Positions 1-8,208 of a DNA stretch of 64,000 nucleotides are shown in pieces. Under the pieces are notes generated by a model. The model saw only the letters and a program-made list of their open reading frames with translations, did not search any database and had not been told where the DNA came from. How positions within the stretch are numbered: position 1 is the first letter of the stretch; the number at the start of each line of letters is the position of its first letter. Both the position numbers and the translations under genes were made by a program. Origin of the DNA: JBOGOC01 sp050747525. GTDB taxonomy: Bacteria; Acidobacteriota; Polarisedimenticolia; JACPZX01; DASXTC01. Where the stretch lies: NCBI GenBank assembly GCA_050747525.1, contig JBOGOC010000093.1, positions 1 to 64,000 of the forward strand, written 5' to 3'.

Positions 1-653
1 CTCCGGCGGGATACGTCTATGAGGGGGTCTGGACCGGCAGCCGCATGATCATCTGGGGGAGCCGGGGAGATACGGTCTGGGGAGATCGCAACGTCGTCAA
101 CGCCGGCGGCCTGTATGACCCGGCGACTGATACTTGGTCTCCGATGAGCCTGACCGGCAGGCCTACCCCCACGATCGGCCACAAGGCCGTCTGGGCGGGC
201 GGCCGCATGGTGGTCTTTGGCGGCCGCTACCGGACGTGCACTTCCCCTCCCTGCTTCAATGAGGGGGACTACGCCCTCATCGAACCGTCCTCGGGCGGCG
301 CCTACGATCCCGCAACCAACAGCTGGGCCGGTTTTGCAGCCGGCGGCAGAGAACTGCTGTCCGCCGTCTCGATTGGAAGCGAAGCCGTCTTCTGGGGGGG
401 AGCGAACTGCCCGGAGCTCACCTGCAGCTCCCAGGTGATCAACCGTCAGGACGGGTTCCGCTACAATCCGCAATCCGGCATCGTCACGCCGATCTCGACC
501 ACCAACGCCCCCTCTCCACGGACGCGCAGCGCCCTGGTCTGGACGGGCTCCGAGCTGATCCTCTGGGGCGGAAACAGGGAAGGTCCCTTCAGCGGCACAC
601 TGTTCAACGGTGGACGGCATAGGCCCGCCTCCCGGGCCCGATGGGGACGCTGA
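1..653 (+). CDS. Kelch-repeat protein, N-terminal part missing (window edge), C-terminus frameshifted
   Basis: The reading frame is open from position 3 and begins outside the window. It carries four recognisable kelch/galactose-oxidase-like blades, each with a core of the type VWTGSxMIIWGG (around 30-60, 205-230, 380-400 and 538-565) alternating with GGxYDPATxxW segments. Such beta-propellers are usually extracytoplasmic and bind partners or glycans. The frame ends abruptly at 653 with an arginine-rich, non-kelch tail just after the fourth blade core, while the +1 frame continues as MopE-type repeats from about 610. The two halves look like one secreted protein split by a frameshift or a small deletion (real or a sequencing error). 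The function is not known; the surface location is inferred. Confidence 0.6.
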   Translation, partial: PAGYVYEGVWTGSRMIIWGSRGDTVWGDRNVVNAGGLYDPATDTWSPMSLTGRPTPTIGHKAVWAGGRMVVFGGRYRTCTSPPCFNEGDYALIEPSSGGAYDPATNSWAGFAAGGRELLSAVSIGSEAVFWGGANCPELTCSSQVINRQDGFRYNPQSGIVTPISTTNAPSPRTRSALVWTGSELILWGGNREGPFSGTLFNGGRHRPASRARWGR

Positions 654-1917
654 TGGATACGACTCCTCCTGCGACTGCGACGATGCGGCGGCGGTTCATC
701 CCTACGCGTCTCAGATTTGCGGCGACGGCCTGAACAACAACTGCAGCGATCCCTATTGGCCGACCCTGGCCGGCACCAACGAAGTCGATGACGATGGAGA
801 TGGTCTGTCCGATTGCGCTGGGGACTGCGACGACACGCGAGCTGGAGTGGGCCCAGGCGCGCCTCAGATCTGTGACGGCCTGAACAACGACTGCGACGAT
901 CCAGCCTGGCCCGCTCTCCCGCCTGCCGAGAGCGACCAGGACGCCGATGGCCTCATGTCGTGCGCGGGCGACTGCGACGACACGCGGGCCAGCGTGGGGC
1001 CCGGCGCCCCGCAGGTCTGCGACGGCCTGAACAACGATTGCAGCCATCCGGGCTGGCCTTCACTGGCAGGGACCAACGAGTTCGACAGCGACGCCGACGG
1101 CCTGGGGCCGTGCGCGGGCGACTGTGATGACACACTTGCCAGCGTGTGGCCAGGCGCCCCGCAGGTCTGCGACGGAGTGAACAACGATTGCGACCATCCG
1201 GGCTGGCCCTCCCTGGTGGGCACCAATGAGCTCGACCACGACACAGACGGTCAGACCGAGTGCGGCGGCGACTGCGACGATGCCCGAGGGACCGTCTATT
1301 CCGGAGCGACTGAGGTCTGTGACGGGCTGAACAACGACTGCAGCAGTCCTTCCTGGCCGGCGGCCCCGGCCTCGGAAACGGACGGAGACCTGGACCTCTA
1401 CACTCCATGCGAAGGGGACTGCGCGGATGCGAGCCCCTACGTCCACCCGGGGGCTGCGCAGACCTGCGGGGATGGACTGAACAACGATTGCTCGCATCCA
1501 TCATGGCCGTCGCTTGCCGGGACGAACGAAGCGGACAACGACGGTGACGGTTTCTCGACCTGCCAGGCGGACTGCAACGATGCGGAGCCTTCGTTCTGGA
1601 ACATCCCGGGCGAAGCCCTCGACCTGAGGATCTCGAACGGCGGCGTCCTGACCTGGCTTTCACCCGCGCTGCCGGGTGGCACGGTTCTCCAGTACGACGT
1701 GATCCGCGCCGATTATCAGCTCCAGTATTTCATCGACAACGGAGTCTGCGTGGAGGCCGACGGAGGAGACACCGTGGCCCTGGACACGGAGCTGCCGCTT
1801 CCAGAGTATCCGTACCACATCCTGTTCTATCTCGTGCGTGCCCAGAACGGCTGCGGTGCCGGCCCGGCCGGCGTGGGATCGGACGGCTCGGAGATGCCGG
1901 CGGTGCAGTGCCCCTGA
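610..1917 (+). CDS. MopE-type putative metal-binding repeat protein (C-terminal part of the kelch protein)
   Basis: Six tandem units of about 48 residues follow the pattern CDGLNNDC..PxWPxL...DxDxDGLxxCxGDCDD, the signature of the putative metal-binding motif first noted in copper-binding MopE. Every unit carries four or more cysteines, Asp-rich calcium-type loops and, unusually regularly, a tryptophan in a PxWP context. After the repeats comes a fibronectin-like C-terminal domain of roughly 100 residues that ends in a Cys-containing tail. The only start available is a GTG at 610 with no ribosome site and no signal peptide, so the frame is almost certainly the continuation of the upstream kelch reading frame rather than an independent gene. 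Metal binding is inferred from the family, not shown. Confidence 0.65.
   Translation: MDGIGPPPGPDGDADGYDSSCDCDDAAAVHPYASQICGDGLNNNCSDPYWPTLAGTNEVDDDGDGLSDCAGDCDDTRAGVGPGAPQICDGLNNDCDDPAWPALPPAESDQDADGLMSCAGDCDDTRASVGPGAPQVCDGLNNDCSHPGWPSLAGTNEFDSDADGLGPCAGDCDDTLASVWPGAPQVCDGVNNDCDHPGWPSLVGTNELDHDTDGQTECGGDCDDARGTVYSGATEVCDGLNNDCSSPSWPAAPASETDGDLDLYTPCEGDCADASPYVHPGAAQTCGDGLNNDCSHPSWPSLAGTNEADNDGDGFSTCQADCNDAEPSFWNIPGEALDLRISNGGVLTWLSPALPGGTVLQYDVIRADYQLQYFIDNGVCVEADGGDTVALDTELPLPEYPYHILFYLVRAQNGCGAGPAGVGSDGSEMPAVQCP
715..1612 (+). repeat. Six coding repeats of about 144-150 bp (MopE units)
   Basis: Each unit starts with a codon run for (I/V)C(G)DGLNNDC and ends with PGAPQ or a variant. Units 2 to 4 are the most alike and the first and last are more diverged, which is the usual sign of internal amplification within the array. 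Confidence 0.75.
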
Positions 1918-1919
1918 GG

Positions 1920-2903
1920 TCAGTGGGATGTGGGCGGGTTGCTCGCCGGGCGAGGGTAGACGCCGTCCGCGCGTGAGAGGAGATCGGACGGGATGGTGAT
2001 CCCGAGGCGCTGCGCGGTGGCAAGGTTCACGAACACCGACGTGCGGGGCGGCATCTCGGGGCGCAGCGTGCCGAGCGACGCGCCGTCCAGCACCTTCCCC
2101 GCCATCTCTCCGGCCCGGCGGCCCACTTCGTAGGGGTGCGCGCTGACGGCGGCCAGCGCCCCGTTGGCCACGTAGCCTTCCGACATCGCCAGCAGAGGCT
2201 TGCGCGAGCGAAGCGCCAGCAGGATCAGGGCGCGGGCGTTCACCGGGGTGAGCACGGTCGTGTCGGGGATGGCCCACAGCACGTCCACGTCGGGGGCCAG
2301 CAGGGTGGCGGCCTCCAGCACCTCGGCCTCGCTGCGCACCGGTTGTCCCTTGAGCTCCAGGCCCATCGACTTGAGCTGCTCCCTCGCCCGGCGCACCACG
2401 TCTCCCGACAGGGACGGGTCGTACAGCACGCCCACCCGCCGCGCGGACGGGAGCAGGTCGCGCATCACCGCGAACTGCTGGGCGAGCGTGACGTCCATCG
2501 CGACGCCGGTGATCCGGCCCGCGGAAGCCTGCCCGGGCGCGGGCAGCCCGATCGATCCGGGGTCCAGCACCAGCGCGTAGATCATGGACGAGTTCGGAGA
2601 GATCTCCCGCGCCATCTGCGCGGCGCGCGACCCCACCGCGACCACCAGGGACGGCTCTTCGAGAAGCAGGCGGCGCGCTTTGTGGTCGCCCCCGGCCTCG
2701 TTGAGGTTCACCCGCGAGAACGTCACCGACGGGTGGGTGGATTCCAGTGCCTCCATCGCGCCGCGCTCGGCTTCCATGTAGGCGGACGTGCTCCCCGAGA
2801 CGAGCAGCAGGGGAGGCGAGACCCCTTGCCGGGTCAGGGTGGCCTGAGGCACCAGCAGGACCACGGCCACCGCCGCGCCCCGCCACCGGGAAAGAACGGG
2901 CAT
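1920..2903 (-). CDS. ABC-type substrate-binding protein (TrpX-like family)
   Basis: This 327-residue secreted protein belongs to the ABC_sub_bind family, periplasmic binding proteins with a type-1 fold. It has a hydrophobic N-terminal signal (residues 8-27), no lipobox, and conserved segments GVLYDP, DVLWAIPDTTVL and the C-terminal NLATAQRLGITIP motif that is very typical of the family. The ATG overlaps the stop of the upstream TonB receptor by one base (TGATG), so the two are translationally coupled. No ABC permease or ATPase lies next to it, so it may hand a ligand to a distant transporter or act as a sensor. The ligand cannot be read from the sequence; the family includes aromatic amino acid binders. 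Confidence 0.8.
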   Translation of the reverse strand: MPVLSRWRGAAVAVVLLVPQATLTRQGVSPPLLLVSGSTSAYMEAERGAMEALESTHPSVTFSRVNLNEAGGDHKARRLLLEEPSLVVAVGSRAAQMAREISPNSSMIYALVLDPGSIGLPAPGQASAGRITGVAMDVTLAQQFAVMRDLLPSARRVGVLYDPSLSGDVVRRAREQLKSMGLELKGQPVRSEAEVLEAATLLAPDVDVLWAIPDTTVLTPVNARALILLALRSRKPLLAMSEGYVANGALAAVSAHPYEVGRRAGEMAGKVLDGASLGTLRPEMPPRTSVFVNLATAQRLGITIPSDLLSRADGVYPRPASNPPTSH

Positions 2904-4903
2904 CAGAAGTCGGCTCGCAGCTCGAAAGCGATCACACGCCCGCGAAGCGACGTGTCGATCCCGGGGTTGTTGAGGCTTTCGTAGGGGTTCTTGTCGAACA
3001 GGTTGCGCCCGACGAGGCCCAGGGTCATCCGCGCCTGCGTCATCGGCACCGTCCAACGGGCGGCCGCGTCCCACAGCTGGTAGGCGGGCTGCGGCCTCAC
3101 CCCGAAGACGTTGGGGTTGGAGACCGTGTAGCGGCTGGCGTAGCTGCCGGCGGCGTCGAAGCTCCACGACGGCGTGGGGACCCACGTCGCGGTGAGCGTG
3201 GCCCGGTTGCGGGGCGCGTACGCCGCATGGGGGTCGTCCCATCCGATGTCGAGATCCTTGTAGGCGTACCCCGTGGTGAACGACAGCTCCGAGGTGGGCC
3301 TGAATCCCACGGTCAGCTCTCCTCCCTGGATGGTGAAGTCGTCCTCCCGGTTGGTGTACTGCACGCGGATCTCGCTGGGGCTTCCTGGCGCGAAGGGGGC
3401 CGGGGTCCGCTGAATGAAAGCGTGCACCTCGTTGCGGTACAGGTCCAGCGAGACCATCACCAGACTCGACGGGCTCCAGGAGACCCCTGCCTCGATGGAA
3501 TCGACCCGCTCCCGGTCCATGTCGTCGTTGCCGTAGGCGACGATGATGGTGCCGGGGGACACTTCGGACGGACGGAAGCGCTGCCTGATGTAGCGTTCGT
3601 TCCAGGTCGGCGCGCGGAAGGCACGCGCCCATGACCCGCGCAGCACGACGCCCGGCGTGGCCTGCGCCACGAACGCCAGACGCGGGGAGGCGGCACCCTC
3701 GAACCCCTCCGCTCGGTCGTAGCGCACCCCGCTGATCAGATGCATGGTTCGGTCGCGGAAGTGCCATTGATGCTGCAGCCAGGCGCCGCCGCTGGTGAGG
3801 TGGTCATCGGTCTCGTCCACCACCACGATGTCGCGGTTGAAGGAGTCCTGCATCAGCTCGAACCCCATGTTGAGGTCCTGCGCGTCGGTGAGCAGGCGGT
3901 CGGCCCGCAGCGCCACGCGCGCCCGCTGATCGGTCTCCCGTTCGTCCCCTACCTCGTCGGTCACGGCATTGTCGGGCTCGAGGGTCTGGTTGTTGTGGCA
4001 GACCGCGCACGTCGTGCCGCTGTACCGGTTCACGCTGGCCGCGGCGGTCAGAGTGAAGCCTCCGACCGGCCGGGCGTAATGGGTGTCCAGGATGTCCACC
4101 TTGTGGCGGGCCGTGCGCGTGGGGTCTCCGAGGAAGGAGAACGACCCGTTGGAGTTCTCCTGGTGCATCACCGACATGTTGAAGCGGCCGCGCTGCAGCA
4201 CGGCCTGCGCGTTGACGCGGGTGTTGTCCGCCTCTTCGTTCAGATGGACCGGGGTGTAGCCGTCCAGGCCGTCCACGTGCAGGCTGGCCCCCCAGCCGTT
4301 GCGGATGAACGCGGCCCGCAGGGAGCGCTCCCAGGTCTCTCTCTCGCCGCCCAGCAGCGACGCTCCCGCGGTGAAGCCATCGACGCGTCCCGCCATCATG
4401 TCGGACGGCTTCTTGGAAACGATGTTGACCACCCCGCCGAAGGCATTGGCCCCGTACACGACCGAGATGGGCCCCTTGACCACCTCGATCCTCTCGATCC
4501 GCTCCAGCGGGAAGAACCCGCGGTAGTTCGGATGACCCGGGAAGCCCCCCTTGTCCGGGCTGTTGTAGGGGGTGCCGTCGATCAGCAGGAGGACCTCCTC
4601 GCTGAACGGCGAGGGGCCGGCGGAGCGGATGCCGATGTGTCCTCCCATCGGCGTGTACCGGATGTCCACCCCGGGCACGCGGCGCAGCACATCAAAGATG
4701 TTGGCCGCTCCCGAGCGGGCGATCTCCTCGGCGGTGATGACGGTGGTGGCTCCGGGCGCTTCGCTCAGCGGGAGTGTTCTCAGCGGCGGGGTCTCGCCCA
4801 GTGCGGCCATCTCGCGCTCGTGGGCCGCCTTCTCGTCCGCGGCGAAGGTGAGGGGCGAAATCACGACAAACACGACAAGTAGAATCGGCAGGCGTCTCCA
4901 CAT
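2903..4903 (-). CDS. TonB-dependent outer-membrane receptor
   Basis: This 666-residue receptor has a signal peptide (residues 1-21), a short linker and then a plug domain (about 45-165) containing LPLSEAPGATTVITAEEI, the LLLIDG motif and ERIEVVKGPISVVYGANAFGG. A beta-barrel follows and ends in the expected C-terminal aromatic residue (LRADF). It should import a ligand too large for porins with energy from TonB-ExbBD. It starts an operon with the substrate-binding protein. Odd feature: a C-A-V-C-H motif at residues 299-303, i.e. the CxxCH used to attach haem c, lies in a barrel loop region. The ligand is unknown; a plug-type receptor without a carboxypeptidase-like domain is typical of siderophore, haem or cobalamin uptake. 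Confidence 0.85.
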   Translation of the reverse strand: MWRRLPILLVVFVVISPLTFAADEKAAHEREMAALGETPPLRTLPLSEAPGATTVITAEEIARSGAANIFDVLRRVPGVDIRYTPMGGHIGIRSAGPSPFSEEVLLLIDGTPYNSPDKGGFPGHPNYRGFFPLERIERIEVVKGPISVVYGANAFGGVVNIVSKKPSDMMAGRVDGFTAGASLLGGERETWERSLRAAFIRNGWGASLHVDGLDGYTPVHLNEEADNTRVNAQAVLQRGRFNMSVMHQENSNGSFSFLGDPTRTARHKVDILDTHYARPVGGFTLTAAASVNRYSGTTCAVCHNNQTLEPDNAVTDEVGDERETDQRARVALRADRLLTDAQDLNMGFELMQDSFNRDIVVVDETDDHLTSGGAWLQHQWHFRDRTMHLISGVRYDRAEGFEGAASPRLAFVAQATPGVVLRGSWARAFRAPTWNERYIRQRFRPSEVSPGTIIVAYGNDDMDRERVDSIEAGVSWSPSSLVMVSLDLYRNEVHAFIQRTPAPFAPGSPSEIRVQYTNREDDFTIQGGELTVGFRPTSELSFTTGYAYKDLDIGWDDPHAAYAPRNRATLTATWVPTPSWSFDAAGSYASRYTVSNPNVFGVRPQPAYQLWDAAARWTVPMTQARMTLGLVGRNLFDKNPYESLNNPGIDTSLRGRVIAFELRADF

Positions 4904-4942
4904 GCGGGGGAAGATTGTTCCTGGATATGGACAGGCAAGTCG

Positions 4943-5746
4943 TCAGGAGGGCCGCGAGAGGAGGCGGTTCACTTCGGCGCCCAGCAGCAGGACATAGCAG
5001 AGGATGTAGGCCCACATCATCAAGATAAGTCCGCCCCCCACCGCGCCCAGAACACTGTTGCCGCCGTAAGACATCCAGACATAGAACTTCAGGCCGTAGG
5101 ACCCGGCCAGCCAGAGAGCGGCGGCCAGGATGCCCCCCGGGAGAGAGCCGAGCCACGAGCGTCTCCCCGCGGGGCCGACCTGGTAAAGGGTCGTGGCCCA
5201 GAGCACGAGCACGAGAAACGCGGCCAGCACCAGCTCGGCGCCACCGCCCAGAACCGGCCCCAGCAGGACCAGGGCCAGGAGCGCCGCCAGCAGGAGAGCC
5301 GATCCCAGAGACAGGCAGATGGCCACCAGGCGCCTCCTCCACCACGGACGCTCCTCCGCCACGCCGTAGATGCGATCCATCGCCGAGATGGCCGCCATGA
5401 GCCCGGCGGACATCGTGTAGATCGACAGGACGACGGCCGTCGTGAACAGGCCGCCGCTCCCCTCGGTGAACAGATCGTTCACCGCCTGCACCACGTTGGC
5501 CGCGCGCTCGGTGAGGATCGCGTCCATGAACCCCACCACCTGCACGCGGGCCCTTTCGGCCAGGTCCCGGCCGGCGAATCGCTCCAGCTGACCGAGCGCC
5601 GAGGCGGCCACGAGCAGGCCCGGGAAGAGGCTCAGCACCGCGTAGAAGGCGACCTCGGCGGCCATCCCGCCCACGCGATCGCTCCAGAGGCAGTCCCAGA
5701 AAGCGCGGAAGAAGCTTCCAGCCCGGCCGGCGCCGCGATCAGGCAT
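4943..5746 (-). CDS. YihY/BrkB family inner-membrane protein
   Basis: This 267-residue polytopic protein has the diagnostic N-terminal segment AAEVAFYAVLSLFPGLL, about six membrane segments, and the C-terminal GGGLILMMWAYILCYVLLLGAEVNRLL motif seen across the YihY/BrkB family. These proteins were once called ribonuclease BN, which is a misannotation; they are membrane proteins of uncertain, probably transport-like, function. The start overlaps the end of the upstream antiporter-like gene by 8 bases, making it the third gene of a compact membrane-protein operon. Confidence 0.85.
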   Translation of the reverse strand: MPDRGAGRAGSFFRAFWDCLWSDRVGGMAAEVAFYAVLSLFPGLLVAASALGQLERFAGRDLAERARVQVVGFMDAILTERAANVVQAVNDLFTEGSGGLFTTAVVLSIYTMSAGLMAAISAMDRIYGVAEERPWWRRRLVAICLSLGSALLLAALLALVLLGPVLGGGAELVLAAFLVLVLWATTLYQVGPAGRRSWLGSLPGGILAAALWLAGSYGLKFYVWMSYGGNSVLGAVGGGLILMMWAYILCYVLLLGAEVNRLLSRPS

Positions 5747-6845
5747 GACGCGCCCCCGCCATGCGTCCCCGGATCAGCCAGAGAATCTCCCCTCCCGCCA
5801 TCCCCACGGCCAGCCCGCACGCGGCCGGGAGGGACCAGGCGGCGGCTTCCAGCGCCATGGCCGCGACCAGAGGCGACAGAGGGAGGAGGAGGCTCGTGGC
5901 GGGAGCGACGGCGCGGCCGGCCACCAGGGCGGCCAGTGCGAGAGACACCGCGATGGTCGCAGCCAGCATCAGGCCGCCCTGTGGCCACGAAGAGGCCGTG
6001 GCCAGCAGCGCGCCCAGCAGCATCATGGCCATCACGTTCATCGGCATCTCCACTTCGGTGATCACCGTGGAGAGAAGATCGCGCCGCGCCACGTCGCGGG
6101 CCACGATCAGGCCCGCCATGAAGATCGCCGGCAGCGCGGGCGCGCCCATCAGGCCGGCGGCGCCACACATCAACAGGGGGAGCGGCACCAGGAGGGCGAA
6201 CATGGCCGCGCGTCCCTGTGCCAGCCGCATCAGGCCTGCGGCGATCACGCCGGCAGCGGCGCCCAGCCCCAGGCAAAGCGCGGCCCGGGCGAGGGCGTTC
6301 AGCGGATCGACGCCGGCGCCGCCGTCCGACAGGGCAAGGGAGAAGGGGATCACGCTGGCGCCGAGGGCCATCGCTCCCGCGAGCGCCACCACCGCGGGGG
6401 TCCTCCTTGCGGTTGGAGAAGGGTGAGTGGTCCCCTGCAGGTGCAGCCGCGCCGCGGCGGGGTCGAGCGCCATCGATGCGCCGGCCGCGAGCAATGCTGC
6501 CGGCCATGCGGCGGACCCGCCTGACAGCAGCGTCAGCACGCCCACCGCGGTAGCGGGAACGAGCAGCCGGGATATCGAACCGGCCGCCGGACGCAAGGGC
6601 CGGGACCCCCGCCACCCTTCCGCGGCGCACAGAGCCATCCAGCCGGCGGCCAGCGCCGCCGCGGGGCGCATCGCGTCGATCAGGGCCGCGGGATCGACGG
6701 CGCCTCTCAAGACTGCGCCCATGAGAGCGCCCGCTCCCAGTGCGAGCCACGAAGGAGGCCTCGCCGCGTCGGCGTACGGGCGCGACATGGCCAGGACGAT
6801 GGCCGCCGTCATGACGGAAAGGAGCGGCAGGGCGATCAAGGTCAC
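5739..6845 (-). CDS. CPA-type cation/proton antiporter-like membrane protein
   Basis: This 368-residue protein is almost entirely hydrophobic, with about eleven predicted membrane helices and the small-residue-rich helices usual for CPA1/CPA2 exchangers. It has no cytosolic TrkA-N or TrkA-C domain. Sequence segments such as PALPAIFMAGLIVARDV and EMPMNVMAMMLLGALL sit where antiporters have their paired discontinuous helices, but I cannot see an unambiguous ion-binding Asp pair. It overlaps the preceding antiporter-like gene by 4 bases (ATGA). The two are similar in size and layout and may have arisen by duplication or work as a heteromer. The assignment to the antiporter superfamily is moderate. 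Confidence 0.55.
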   Translation of the reverse strand: MTLIALPLLSVMTAAIVLAMSRPYADAARPPSWLALGAGALMGAVLRGAVDPAALIDAMRPAAALAAGWMALCAAEGWRGSRPLRPAAGSISRLLVPATAVGVLTLLSGGSAAWPAALLAAGASMALDPAAARLHLQGTTHPSPTARRTPAVVALAGAMALGASVIPFSLALSDGGAGVDPLNALARAALCLGLGAAAGVIAAGLMRLAQGRAAMFALLVPLPLLMCGAAGLMGAPALPAIFMAGLIVARDVARRDLLSTVITEVEMPMNVMAMMLLGALLATASSWPQGGLMLAATIAVSLALAALVAGRAVAPATSLLLPLSPLVAAMALEAAAWSLPAACGLAVGMAGGEILWLIRGRMAGARHA

Positions 6846-7996
6846 CTCATGGAAGCGCGCCAGGCGTCAGGCTCGTCGCTCAGGGGGACCGCCTCGCGCG
6901 CTGCCGCCAGCACCGTGCGGGCCGCCGCCATCCCCAGCACTTCGGTCATCGCCGTGGCCACCAGCAGGATCGCCATCATCAAATCGCCGTCAGCGCTTCC
7001 CGCCACGGCGGCAGCCACGATCCCCGCTGATGTGGGAAGTGCGGCCATGGGCCGGAGCCAGGAATCCGGGCCGCCGCGGCTTCCTTTGAACCAGAGGAAC
7101 GCGGCGCCCGCGCGGGCGCCGGTCATGAGCACGCCTCCGAGGGCGCCCGCAATGAGCGTCGCGGGATCCAGCCTGGCGCCGGACAGGGCGAACCAGAACA
7201 GGACGGCCGGCAGGGATACGTCGCGCATCGCCAGCCGCGCGTCGCCCGCGTCGGTGAGGTGTCCCACCACCAGACCGGCCCCCAGCGAGAGCAGGGCGAC
7301 CCATGCCATCCCGCCTCCGAGCCAGGTCGAGACCAACACGATCAGCAGGCACCCGAGCGCCGCCACCAGATGGTGCCCGCCGCGCGTGACCGTGCGCGAG
7401 AGAGGGATCAGAAGGACCGCGCCGCACACGCACCCGAGCGTCAGGCCGGCCCACGGCTGCCACCAGACCTTTCCGCCGGCGAGCGCAGCCGCGGCCAGCG
7501 CCGCCGCGAACGTCACAGCGGACATGGAATGCAGCCGCCGTGTGAGAGCGCCCCGCGCGCTCGAGGTGGCGGTCACGGCGATGGTGGCCAGCGGCGACCC
7601 CGCCAGCAGGCACAGGCCCGCCACGCCGGCCGTCGCCGGGGGGAGCCCCGCGCCCCACGCAGCTGCTGCGCCAAGCACGAAGACGCTCGCGGCATGCGCC
7701 AGCCCCGCAGCCAGGGATGAGCGGGACGCGGCGCGCCCGATGGCGCGCAGGTCGAGCTCCATCCCCAGGATCAGGCAGAGCCACGCGCAGGCGAAGGCCT
7801 GCACGGGCCACACGGATTCGGGGTGCAGTGAGATGGGCAGCAGGCGGGCCACCGCGATGCCTGAAGCAAGGGCCCCCACCGCCGGCGGAATCCGGATGGC
7901 GTTCGCGGCGAGGGCCCCGATCGCGGCGGCCGCACCCAGAACGCCCAGCCCGAACACGGCCTCGAGGGGTCCGTCCATCGCGGGCGACCATACCAT
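6842..7996 (-). CDS. CPA2-like cation/proton antiporter membrane protein
   Basis: This 384-residue polytopic protein has about twelve membrane helices. The order of helices and motifs (IRIPPAVGALASGI near the N-terminus, LILGMELDLRAIGRA, and LPAVLFWFALSGARLDPATL) matches the Kef/NapA-type CPA2 sodium/proton exchangers, in which the GMELD-type segment lies in helix 3. It lacks C-terminal regulatory domains. It is the first gene of a three-gene operon with a second antiporter-like protein and a YihY/BrkB protein. An alternative start at 7978 (MDGPLEAV) would remove six residues and is equally plausible because no strong ribosome site precedes either ATG. Confidence 0.65.
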   Translation of the reverse strand: MVWSPAMDGPLEAVFGLGVLGAAAAIGALAANAIRIPPAVGALASGIAVARLLPISLHPESVWPVQAFACAWLCLILGMELDLRAIGRAASRSSLAAGLAHAASVFVLGAAAAWGAGLPPATAGVAGLCLLAGSPLATIAVTATSSARGALTRRLHSMSAVTFAAALAAAALAGGKVWWQPWAGLTLGCVCGAVLLIPLSRTVTRGGHHLVAALGCLLIVLVSTWLGGGMAWVALLSLGAGLVVGHLTDAGDARLAMRDVSLPAVLFWFALSGARLDPATLIAGALGGVLMTGARAGAAFLWFKGSRGGPDSWLRPMAALPTSAGIVAAAVAGSADGDLMMAILLVATAMTEVLGMAAARTVLAAAREAVPLSDEPDAWRASMR

Positions 7997-8138
7997 GCGG
8001 CCACGGGCTCGTAGCGCGGCCGCCCCCCGTCGTTGTCGAACGCGGCGGAGGCCGACCGACGATTCCAGTGTTCACAGGATGGCCTGTGGAAGCTGTACGC
8101 CGAGGGACTGTCGGCACCTGAAGCGGGCCCGCGCCGTC

Positions 8139-8167
8139 TTGACAACGGCACGCCAGCAGAGCAGCAT
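8139..8167 (+). promoter_or_regulatory. Candidate sigma70 promoter for the glutamate dehydrogenase run
   Basis: A perfect TTGACA lies at 8139-8144. At the optimal 17-base spacing the -10 position reads CAGCAT, only three of six matches, so the element is plausible but weak. It sits about 40 bases upstream of the gdh start in a 211-base spacer shared with the divergent antiporter operon. I saw no riboswitch or tRNA in this spacer. Confidence 0.3.
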
Positions 8168-8208
8168 GAATACCTGCACCTACAGGTCATTCTCGAGGGA
8201 GGTTCGAC

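Noticed and set aside
4943..5746. Naming as ribonuclease BN
   Set aside because: The old name for YihY/BrkB proteins; this is a polytopic membrane protein without nuclease motifs.
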